This document shows positions 1 through 5,898 of a DNA stretch of 13,465 nt, piece after piece. Source of the stretch: Rubrobacter sp. (lineage in GTDB: Bacteria; Actinomycetota; Rubrobacteria; Rubrobacterales; Rubrobacteraceae); assembly GCA_013815485.1 (NCBI GenBank), contig JACDGB010000012.1, positions 1-13,465 on the forward strand, in the 5' to 3' direction. Both the position numbers and the translations under genes were made by a program. Within the stretch, counting starts at the first letter, position 1; every line of letters starts with the position of its first letter. Below the pieces are notes generated by a model. It worked only from the letters and a program-made list of their open reading frames with translations. It ran no database searches and was not told the DNA's origin.

Positions 1-147
1 ATTCCAGACTTCGAGAGCCTAGCCGAGATCGTGCCGGAGAAGATAGCCCAGGTTCCCGGCGTCGCCCGCACCGAGACAATGGTCGCCTTCCGCGCCTACT
101 CGAACCATGACCTCGACCGCGTATGGTCGCTTGGGTTCGAAGAGTAG
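1..147 (+). CDS. Lrp/AsnC ligand-binding (RAM) domain protein, C-terminal fragment
   Basis: The reading frame is open from the first base and ends at TAG 145-147, giving the last 48 residues of a protein whose start lies outside the window. The segment VPEKIAQVPGVARTET matches the closing helix and strand of the Lrp/AsnC ligand-binding domain, where an 'I..IPGV..T.T' pattern is typical. The tail (HDLDRVWSLGFEE) suits the small stand-alone versions of this domain, which lack a DNA-binding helix-turn-helix, but the fragment cannot show whether an HTH was present. Such domains bind amino acids or other small ligands and assemble as oligomers. The gene converges on the GCS2-family ligase gene with a 17-base gap and no visible terminator between them. 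Confidence 0.72.
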   Translation: MPDFESLAEIVPEKIAQVPGVARTETMVAFRAYSNHDLDRVWSLGFEE

Positions 148-164
148 CAGACCCCTTTTTGGCG

Positions 165-1289
165 CTAGCTCTGCTCCTCCGCCAACGCGGGGCGCATTCC
201 TTCTATGAGGAAGGCGACCACGTCGAGGAAATCACCACTCTTTGTGTACACCTCGCGCTGGCGTCGGCTGCCGGTGCCGCCCTCGACTATCTCCAGGATG
301 CCCGAAAGCTCGTTCTCGCAGCCGAGGTCCTGGGCGTGAGGACGCAACTCTTCGACGAGGTTGCGGGCCATGTCTTTGGCTGGGATGGTGAGTTTGTTCG
401 TGGCATCATAGAAAGCTGCGTCCATGCCGTGACGGGAGGCGCGCCACTTGTTCTCTTGCGCCAGATCCCGGTCGTATGAACCTTTCGGGCTATTGTCTTC
501 GAGGGAGCGGGCGACGATGCATTGGGTGAGGGCGGTGAGGGCGATGGTGGGTCCCAGGCTGATCTGGGTGTCAAGGATGCGTAGCTCTATGGTGCCGATC
601 CTGGGGTGGGGACGCACGTCCCACCAGCAGAATGTGTAGTCTTCCATCGCCCCGGACTCGACCATCAAATCCACGTAGTTCTCGAAGGCTTCGTAATCGG
701 GGAAGGCGGGGGGGAGTCCCGCACGGGGGAAATTCTCGAAGATCTTGACGCGGGAGGACTCGAAGCCGGTGTCGAAGCCCTGCCAGAATGGGGAGTTGGC
801 CGATAGCGCGAGAAGGAGCGGCGCGTGCTCGGAGAGACGGTTGTGGGCGTGGATGGCTTCTTCGGGGCCGGGCACGCTCACATGGACGTGCTGGCCGAAG
901 ATGACCTCGCGCTCCGCGATCCAACGCAGGGTTTCGATGACCTTCTTGTAGCGGTCCTGGTTCGTGATCTTCTGTTCCTTGTAAAGCGAGAACGGATGGG
1001 TTCCAGCGGCGGCGAGGGAAGCGTCGCAGGCAGCCGCCCAGGAGTTGACCCGGCCGCGCATCTCGCGCAGTTGTTTCTCCGCCTCGGCGACGTTCTCGCA
1101 GGCCGAGGTCTTTATCTCAAGGACGGACTGGAAAAGCTCGTAGGAGACGAACTCGCACAGATCCTCCGGGAGTCGCGCCATGATCTCTTCGATCCTGGGC
1201 ACCAACTCGCCGGTCGAGGCGTCCACGATGTGGAGCTCCTCCTCGACGCCGAGCGTGTATCCTCCATTGCCCTGGAATTCTATCGTCAT
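165..1289 (-). CDS. Carboxylate-amine ligase, glutamate-cysteine ligase family 2 (YbdK-like)
   Basis: This encodes 374 residues, the usual length for the GCS2/YbdK family (about 370). Visible family landmarks are GVEEE (14-18), ELFQSVLEIKT (51-61), GTHPF (96-100), GQHVHVSVP (132-140), ANSPFW (164-169), SSRVKIFENFPRAG (178-191) and WWDVRPHPRIGTIELRILD (222-240). These carry the acidic and histidine residues expected for ATP/metal and glutamate binding. The family makes amide bonds between a carboxylate, often the gamma-carboxyl of glutamate, and an amine. E. coli YbdK has only weak glutamate-cysteine ligase activity, so the real substrate here is unknown. The start is fixed by a near-perfect Shine-Dalgarno (AAAGGAGG) six bases or so before ATG. 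The frame stays open far upstream, but that part is an out-of-frame shadow of the transporter gene. It is transcribed leftward and is separated from the upstream transporter gene by 263 bases, so it probably has its own promoter. Confidence 0.9.
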   Translation of the reverse strand: MTIEFQGNGGYTLGVEEELHIVDASTGELVPRIEEIMARLPEDLCEFVSYELFQSVLEIKTSACENVAEAEKQLREMRGRVNSWAAACDASLAAAGTHPFSLYKEQKITNQDRYKKVIETLRWIAEREVIFGQHVHVSVPGPEEAIHAHNRLSEHAPLLLALSANSPFWQGFDTGFESSRVKIFENFPRAGLPPAFPDYEAFENYVDLMVESGAMEDYTFCWWDVRPHPRIGTIELRILDTQISLGPTIALTALTQCIVARSLEDNSPKGSYDRDLAQENKWRASRHGMDAAFYDATNKLTIPAKDMARNLVEELRPHAQDLGCENELSGILEIVEGGTGSRRQREVYTKSGDFLDVVAFLIEGMRPALAEEQS

Positions 1290-1329
1290 GGCACCTCCTT
1301 TAACCGCAGCCAGCGGGCCGGTCTGCTCC

Positions 1330-1437
1330 CTCTCGTGGCTTCCCGTAACCAACTCTCGTGGATTTCCCTCGGTGGCCCGGTCTTGCCGGTGCTCTTGCCT
1401 GGAGTCGTCGCGCGAGCAACTATTACTCTCCTCGTGG
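1330..1437 (-). repeat. Three short direct repeats (CCACGAGAG-like) in the leader of the GCS2 ligase gene
   Basis: On the plus strand CTCTCGTGG occurs at 1330-1338 and again at 1353-1361, exactly 23 bp apart, and a one-base variant (CTCCTCGTGG) lies at 1428-1437. All three are in the gap upstream of the GCS2 ligase start. Regular spacing of the first two, about two helical turns, could reflect protein binding, or the copies could be part of an RNA leader structure. I see no match to a known riboswitch or T-box core. Confidence 0.35.
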
Positions 1438-1461
1438 TTGATGCCCCTAGCGTGGGCCAGT

Positions 1462-1491
1462 ATGTTACCCGCTTTGCCCAGAAAAGACCAA
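1462..1491 (-). promoter_or_regulatory. Possible promoter for the GCS2 ligase gene
   Basis: Read leftward, TTGGTC (1486-1491) and TAACAT (1462-1467) are separated by 18 bases, a plausible sigma-70-type -35/-10 pair. It would give a 5' leader of roughly 165 bases before the ATG at 1289, containing the repeats at 1330-1437. The match is modest and rests on inspection alone. Confidence 0.28.
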
Positions 1492-1552
1492 GAGAATGCT
1501 TCTTCGGCAAGGAAGACGGAGAGACCGATGATCCCTTCCCCGGTGACCGCGC

Positions 1553-2464
1553 TCAGGATGTACCATGCGAAGGACGAGCCTTGCGTGGCCTGACCTGGGC
1601 CAGCGCCGCCCCCGCAAGGACCAGCAGGCCCCCCACTACCTTCGGCGCCGTCAAGTCTTCGCCCAGAAGCGTCACCCCAATCGCACCGGCCACCACCGGC
1701 TCGACGGTCGCCACGATGGCGGACCTTCCCGCTCCCAGCCTGCGTAGCCCGAAGGTGTAAAGGGCGAAGCCCAGTGTGGTGTGGACAACAGAGAGCATGA
1801 ACAGGAGCGCATACGAACTCGCCGAGAGTCCGGCGAGCGTATCCAGCGTGGGCACGGCGGCGACGATGAGCAATGCCGCCCCGAAGAAGAGGGCATAGCT
1901 CAGTATGACGGCGGGGCTCAGATGTCCGGCCACGGGGCGACCGAAGATCGAGTAAAGACCATAGGTCAGGCCGGCGAGAAGCCCCGTCAAAAGGACCGTG
2001 GGCGTGACCTCCAGGTTCGCTGGATCGTAGGCTCCGGCCACCAGGAAGACTCCGCCGACCGTTAGCAGCAGCGCGAAGATTTTGACCGGTCCGAGGGTCT
2101 CCCGCAGGAACAGCCACGCCAGCAGCACCACGAAGGCCGGCGAGCTGTAGAGCAGAATGGCAGCTGTCCCCACCTCGCTCTCGCGCACCGTGTAGAAATA
2201 GAAAAGGTAGAAGGCGCCGATCCCGATCAAACCCAGAGGGAAAAGAAACGCGAGATCCTTGCGTGCGACCCGCAGACTCCCAATACCTCCCGTCGCCAGC
2301 ACGAAGCCGAACACGGCCACCCACCCGATGGATGCCCGTACTGCCACAAGCGCCTCGAATGAGACGCCCTCGGCGTAGAGAATCTTGGCGAAAAACCCCA
2401 GTGTCCCCCAGATAGAAGCCGCCGCCGCGACGGCAAGCGCTCCGAGTAATCTATCTCTAGCCAA
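1553..2464 (-). CDS. EamA/DMT-family membrane transporter
   Basis: From the TTG at 2464 this is 303 residues, the normal size for the ten-helix drug/metabolite transporter superfamily. It shows two successive EamA repeats of five hydrophobic segments each. The first opens with ALAVAAAASIWGTLGFFAK and closes near LLLTVGGVFLVAG. The second opens at TVLLTGLLAGLTYGLYSIFG and closes near VVGGLLVLAGAAL, with the typical ATVEPVVAGAIG segment before it. The reading frame extends upstream to 2563, but that part overlaps the PIN gene and is basic and non-hydrophobic, so an internal start is far more likely. An AAGGAA at 2477-2482 lies 12 bases before TTG 2464 and 6 bases before CTG 2470; either could be used. 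Members export or import amino acids, nucleosides or other metabolites; the substrate cannot be read from the sequence. Its stop lies 263 bases before the GCS2 ligase start on the same strand. Confidence 0.87.
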   Translation of the reverse strand: MARDRLLGALAVAAAASIWGTLGFFAKILYAEGVSFEALVAVRASIGWVAVFGFVLATGGIGSLRVARKDLAFLFPLGLIGIGAFYLFYFYTVRESEVGTAAILLYSSPAFVVLLAWLFLRETLGPVKIFALLLTVGGVFLVAGAYDPANLEVTPTVLLTGLLAGLTYGLYSIFGRPVAGHLSPAVILSYALFFGAALLIVAAVPTLDTLAGLSASSYALLFMLSVVHTTLGFALYTFGLRRLGAGRSAIVATVEPVVAGAIGVTLLGEDLTAPKVVGGLLVLAGAALAQVRPRKARPSHGTS

Positions 2465-2486
2465 ACTCAGGAGATTTCCTTGCGTC

Positions 2487-3005
2487 CTATGCCTGACTCG
2501 GGAGGAGGAGCCGGAAGTTGTTGTAGTTGAGAGAGGCCACCCCCTGCCGTGCCAAGTGCGCATGAAGCTTGGCGTCGGTGGTTAGGACGAGGCACTCCTT
2601 GCCTGCAACTTCGGCAATTGAAGCGTCGGTGATGCCGAAAGTAATGAACTCCATCCTACCGGACAACTCTTCGGCAGGTGGTGAGTGTTCATGGGTTGTC
2701 GCTTCCGCCACATGCTTGGCGAATGCCTCAAAGCATCCACTCCTGACGTGCCCGTGTAGCTGGCCTAGGAAGTTGCTTACCTCGGTGAGTATATGGGGCG
2801 TGGTGACCAAACGGTCGAACCCGCCCACGAAGGCTCGGATGAATTCGTAGTCTTTGCGTGTGAATCCCTCACTCTTTGTACGGGAGAACCTTTCGATCTG
2901 TTCGGGGGCGTAGAGGCCGAGGTACAGTATCAGCAGCGGGCTAGTGTCCAACAAGAGGCCACGGCTACGATACTGTGCGGCCAGCGCGTTTACATATTCG
3001 AGCAA
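2487..3005 (-). CDS. PIN-domain protein, probable ribonuclease (VapC-like)
   Basis: The 172-residue product carries the four acidic positions expected of a PIN nuclease. These are D20 in LLLDTSPLLI, E75 in HILTEVSNFL, D127 in FGITDASIAE, and D144 in CLVLTTDAKLHAHL. In this family the acidic cluster holds Mg or Mn and cleaves RNA, commonly as the toxin of a VapBC-type module. The protein is longer than classical VapC toxins (about 130 residues), with an extra stretch around residues 30-65 (EQIERFSRTKSEGFTRKDYE) and another near 100-118. The start is TTG at 3005; an in-frame TGA lies only 18 bases upstream, so no longer start exists, and the Shine-Dalgarno is poor. It begins 15 bases after the stop of the 101-aa gene, suggesting co-transcription. 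Toxin function is an inference; no recognisable VapB-type DNA-binding antitoxin is adjacent. Confidence 0.75.
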   Translation of the reverse strand: MLEYVNALAAQYRSRGLLLDTSPLLILYLGLYAPEQIERFSRTKSEGFTRKDYEFIRAFVGGFDRLVTTPHILTEVSNFLGQLHGHVRSGCFEAFAKHVAEATTHEHSPPAEELSGRMEFITFGITDASIAEVAGKECLVLTTDAKLHAHLARQGVASLNYNNFRLLLPSQA

Positions 3006-3020
3006 CCGTGTCGCGTCCGA

Positions 3021-3326
3021 TCAGTCCGCTTCTATTCGACCGTCGAGCATTCCCTTGAGTTTGCCGGACTCTGCATCGATGAAGAATCTCTTATAGGCTC
3101 TAGGCTTCGCCTGTGGAAGAACATTGCTAAGCGTGCCTGGCCTCTCCGTGCTATACGGTCGTGCGAACCCTAAGGTTACCTCCCACTCGCCTTTATTCAT
3201 CGCTCCCAAATACACCTCTTCCAAGAGCAAATCCTCTAGGGTAGAGTTTGGGTACAGTTGCTGTATGGCTTCGAAGGCGATGTTCACTGCTTGCCTCATA
3301 TCGACGCGTTCTCGTTGTTCGGTCAT
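3021..3326 (-). CDS. Hypothetical 101-aa protein paired with the PIN gene
   Basis: I do not recognise a named family. The product is a small soluble alpha/beta protein. It has an N-terminal helix (AVNIAFEAIQQLYP), an acidic segment LEDLLLEEVYLG, then two strand-like stretches WEVTLGFARPY and RAYKRFFIDAESGKLKGM, a layout reminiscent of small PepSY-like or immunity-type folds. There is no transmembrane segment or signal peptide. The start is well supported: GAGGAG lies six bases before ATG 3326. Its stop is 15 bases before the PIN start, so the two are probably one transcript, with this gene first as antitoxin genes commonly are. A role as partner or inhibitor of the PIN protein is inferred only from position. 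Base composition is clearly lower in GC (48% over 3181-3300) than the flanking mutL, consistent with acquisition. Confidence 0.6.
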   Translation of the reverse strand: MTEQRERVDMRQAVNIAFEAIQQLYPNSTLEDLLLEEVYLGAMNKGEWEVTLGFARPYSTERPGTLSNVLPQAKPRAYKRFFIDAESGKLKGMLDGRIEAD

Positions 3327-3379
3327 TTTTCACTCCTCTGATGCAGCCATGTACGACACCCAAATATCTACCTAATTAT

Positions 3380-3407
3380 CCGGTAAGTATCCACAAATAG
3401 TTACCGG
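3380..3407. promoter_or_regulatory. 28-bp dyad, possible operator of the PIN cassette
   Basis: CCGGTAA and TTACCGG flank a centre in which TAT and ATA also pair, with one symmetric G/G mismatch, giving two 11-base half sites with a six-base centre. It lies 54 bases upstream of the 101-aa gene start and 22 bases beyond the end of mutL. It is not followed by a clean T-run in the mutL direction (ATAATTAGG follows), so a protein-binding site for the cassette seems at least as likely as a mutL terminator. The surrounding 3361-3420 is only 37% GC. Confidence 0.5.
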
Positions 3408-3428
3408 AGCACCGAAAAAATTTACCTT

Positions 3429-5225
3429 TTAATGCCGGTCGAGCTTGCGTCCGATCTCGTTTATGCCGAGGCGGAAGCAGATGGATCTCCCATGCGGACA
3501 GGTGGCCGGAAGGCGGCTTGTAAGCCAATCCTTCACCAACGCTTCCATCTCGGGCTGGGAGAGACGATCACCCATCTTGACGGCGGAGTGACAGGCGATG
3601 GTGGCGAGGATGCGGTCCTCGCGGCTATGGCCCGGGCCGGTGCCGGAGACAGCGGCGAGGGCGTCCTTGAAGGCCCCGGCGATGTCGCGGTCTGCGAGGG
3701 TGGAGATCACAGCCGTCACCCGCATGGAGCGCGGACCAAACGGCTCGGCCTCGAAACCATAGACGGACAATTCCTCCAAACTCTCCGCTGCCTTCATGGC
3801 TTCTGAGGCGGAGAGTTCGACGACCTCGGGGATGAGGAGGCTTTGCACGCCGGCCGGGCTCTCCGCGTCGTTGAGACGGGCCAGGATGGCCCGCTCGTGC
3901 GCGACGTGCTGATCCACGACCCACAACGACTCCGGCTCTTCGACGAGGATGTAACCCGCCGCGAGCTGACCAATAACCCGCAAGTCTTCAAGCGGCGGCA
4001 GATCCCCACGCTCCGGCGCTTCGTATGGTTCCGGATATGGTTCCCGCGCCTCCGCAAGAGGCCGCGACGCCTCCGATACACGCTCCCGCGCCTCGCTCAG
4101 ACTCCGGGCAGCGGGCGCAGGGTAGACAGGCCGACTCTCGGCGGCGAAGGAGGGCGCGTGTTCCCGGCGCGGGGAGGGCTGGGAGAGACGGTCCTGGGTG
4201 AAGGTGCGTTCGGTCGGGCGCGGGGTGGCGTTGGGGGATGGAGGACGCCACTCTATGGCCTCCCTGACGGCGGCGGCCACGGCGGCGCGGGCGGCGCGTT
4301 CCTCGGAGAAGCGCACGACCTGTTTTGTCGGGTGTACGTTCACGTCCACGCGGCGAGGGTCCACCGTTATCCGCAGGGCGGCGAGAGGATAGCGTCCACC
4401 CGGCACGGTCTGGCGGTAGGCATCATCGAGGCCGCGGTTGAGGTTGTCAGCCCGGACGAAGCGACCGTTCACGGAGACCGTCTGGTGAGTCCGGCTTCCC
4501 TCCGTCAGGCTCGGGAGGGCGGCGTAGCCACTCACCTCGAAGGCGCCGGAGGCGTACTCTATGCGGCGCATCGCGCGGGCTTTGGCGACGCCGTGGATCT
4601 GGGCGAGCCGCTCCAGCAGTTCTCCGGCCACCGGCAGGGAGAGATAATCTCTGCCGTTTTCCGAAAGCCGGAAGGCGACCTCCGGGTGGGCGACGGCGAG
4701 GTGGGTGAGCGTCTCGGTGATTGCTGCCCGCTCCGCCCTGGGGCCTTTCAGGAACGCCCGGCGAGCGGGGACGTTGTAGAAAATGCGGTCTACGAGGACG
4801 GTCGTGCCTTTCGGATGGGCGGCTGGGGAGATTTCGGCGGGGCCTCCGCCATCAACTACGACCTTCGTGCCCGCGCCATCTCCTGTCGAGGTGGTCATGG
4901 TGAAGGCCGAGACGCTCGCCATTGACGGGAGAGCCTCGCCCCGGAAGCCCAGAGTTACGACAGATTCTATGTCTCCGGCTTTCCGGATTTTGCTGGTTGC
5001 GTGGCTCAATACGGATATCTTCGCGTCTTCCGTAGTCATGCCGGAGCCGTCGTCGCGCACCAGGATGCGGGATGTCCCTCCGTCGCCTAGTTCGACCTCT
5101 ATTCGGGTCGCGCCAGCGTCGAGGGAATTCTCGGCCAGTTCCTTGACCACGGAGGCTGGACGGTCAACGACTTCTCCGGCGGCCACCTGCTGGGCCACCA
5201 GGGGATCCAGGACCTGGATGTTCAC
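3429..5225 (-). CDS. mutL: DNA mismatch repair protein MutL
   Basis: The 598-residue protein has the full MutL layout. Its N-terminal GHKL ATPase carries ENSLDAGA (32-39), DDGSGM (58-63) and GFRGEALPS (93-101), followed by a transducer domain with VNVHPTKQVVRF. A Pro/Arg/Glu-rich linker spans about 325-410, and a C-terminal dimerisation domain follows. MutL couples mismatch recognition by MutS to strand incision and removal. The C-terminal domain retains DQHVAHE (438-444), ACH (544-546) and CPHGRS (576-581), but these differ from the endonuclease consensus DQHA(X)2E(X)4E, ACR and CPHGRP; position 449 is Ala where the second Glu is expected. The start is GTG at 5225 with a weak ribosome-binding site. 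A short upstream frame (ATG at 5249, ending in a TGA that overlaps the GTG) could couple translation. No mutS lies in the window. The gene is divergent from accB. Confidence 0.95.
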   Translation of the reverse strand: MNIQVLDPLVAQQVAAGEVVDRPASVVKELAENSLDAGATRIEVELGDGGTSRILVRDDGSGMTTEDAKISVLSHATSKIRKAGDIESVVTLGFRGEALPSMASVSAFTMTTSTGDGAGTKVVVDGGGPAEISPAAHPKGTTVLVDRIFYNVPARRAFLKGPRAERAAITETLTHLAVAHPEVAFRLSENGRDYLSLPVAGELLERLAQIHGVAKARAMRRIEYASGAFEVSGYAALPSLTEGSRTHQTVSVNGRFVRADNLNRGLDDAYRQTVPGGRYPLAALRITVDPRRVDVNVHPTKQVVRFSEERAARAAVAAAVREAIEWRPPSPNATPRPTERTFTQDRLSQPSPRREHAPSFAAESRPVYPAPAARSLSEARERVSEASRPLAEAREPYPEPYEAPERGDLPPLEDLRVIGQLAAGYILVEEPESLWVVDQHVAHERAILARLNDAESPAGVQSLLIPEVVELSASEAMKAAESLEELSVYGFEAEPFGPRSMRVTAVISTLADRDIAGAFKDALAAVSGTGPGHSREDRILATIACHSAVKMGDRLSQPEMEALVKDWLTSRLPATCPHGRSICFRLGINEIGRKLDRH

Positions 5226-5241
5226 GAAACGTCTGTCATGG

Positions 5242-5269
5242 TGTACATGGGACTTCTACGATTGTACAT
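5242..5269. promoter_or_regulatory. Two TGTACAT copies 21 bp apart in the mutL promoter region
   Basis: TGTACAT occurs at 5242-5248 and 5263-5269, a 21-bp (two-turn) period, 17 to 44 bases upstream of the mutL GTG. Each contains the palindrome TGTACA. The distal copy overlaps a leftward TACAAT (5261-5266) that could be the mutL -10 element, with no convincing -35. This arrangement resembles an operator, but no regulator is identified. Confidence 0.35.
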
Positions 5270-5302
5270 CCGGGGGCGGCTTTTCCCACGGGCCGTGACG
5301 TG

Positions 5303-5308
5303 TAGAAT
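5303..5308 (+). promoter_or_regulatory. Candidate -10 element for accB
   Basis: TAGAAT, preceded directly by TG, lies 49 bases upstream of the accB GTG and about 80 bases from the mutL start in the divergent gap. No good -35 is seen at 17 bases (TTTTCC-like). It is the best -10-like match for the rightward genes in this gap. Confidence 0.3.
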
Positions 5309-5357
5309 CGTTGACTATGCCAAGAGCGAGAGACGAACATATTAGGATGGTCCTCCG

Positions 5358-5834
5358 GTGAGCGTCGAGCCGTCCGGGAAGAGTCCGCAAAAACCGTTGC
5401 CACTTGAGGACGTGAGTCGGCTCGTCGCCCTGTTGCGCGAGAGCGGAGTGGGGGAGATCCAGATCCGCCAGGGCGAACTGGAGATCTCCGTCAAAGCCAA
5501 GCCCGAAGCGCCGAATACAGTCCCAGAAGCGAGCGCGCATTCGGCGCCTCCACAGGAGCTGGTTTCGCGGGCGGAGCCGGAGACGGATGGTTTTCATGCG
5601 GTGCGCTCGCCGCTGGTCGGAACCTTCTACCGGGCTCCCGCGCCGGGTGAGGAGCCTTATGTTCAGGTTGGGGACACCGTCAAGGCGGGGCAGCCGTTGT
5701 GCATCGTCGAGGCGATGAAGTTGATGAACGAAATCCCCTCGGACGTCTCCGGGCAGGTCGTCGAGGTCCTGGCCGACAACGCGGACGGCGTGGAGTACGA
5801 TCAGCCACTCTTCCGGCTCCGGCCAGAAGAATGA
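5358..5834 (+). CDS. accB: Biotin carboxyl carrier protein of acetyl/acyl-CoA carboxylase (AccB)
   Basis: The 158-residue product ends in a biotinyl domain with the EAMKLMNEI motif; K121 is the lysine that receives biotin. Around it are the standard family segments VRSPLVGTFYRAPAPGEEPYV before and a closing VEYDQPLFRLRP. The N-terminal third (LEDVSRLVALLRESGVGEIQIRQGELEISV) is the short helix and strand typical of AccB, joined by an Ala/Pro-rich linker of about 35 residues. AccB shuttles carboxybiotin between the biotin carboxylase and a carboxyltransferase for malonyl-CoA or related acyl-CoA synthesis in the cytoplasm. The start is GTG 5358 with AGGA ten bases upstream. It is followed after 64 bases by accC, with which it almost certainly forms an operon. 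No accA/accD-type gene is visible. Confidence 0.93.
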   Translation: MSVEPSGKSPQKPLPLEDVSRLVALLRESGVGEIQIRQGELEISVKAKPEAPNTVPEASAHSAPPQELVSRAEPETDGFHAVRSPLVGTFYRAPAPGEEPYVQVGDTVKAGQPLCIVEAMKLMNEIPSDVSGQVVEVLADNADGVEYDQPLFRLRPEE

Positions 5835-5898
5835 CCGGGGTCCGGGTGTCCAGAGTAGCAAGTCGTGTTTCCCACTACCCACGGGAGCGAAGCGACCA

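Noticed and set aside
148..164. Terminator between the first two converging genes
   Set aside because: Only 17 bases, with a T-run but no stem.
1286..1510. 74-residue leftward frame between the transporter and ligase genes
   Set aside because: Basic, low-complexity product without domain features or good ribosome-binding site; it overlaps the ligase start and more likely is untranslated leader.
1290..2324. Long upstream extension of the GCS2 ligase frame, up to a 719-residue product
   Set aside because: Residues upstream of the ATG at 1289 have no ligase or transporter character, most of that stretch overlaps the transporter gene in another frame, and a near-perfect Shine-Dalgarno marks ATG 1289.
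3843..4925. 360-residue rightward frame opposite mutL
   Set aside because: Arg/Gly-rich antisense frame of a GC-rich gene; mutL on the other strand matches its family end to end.
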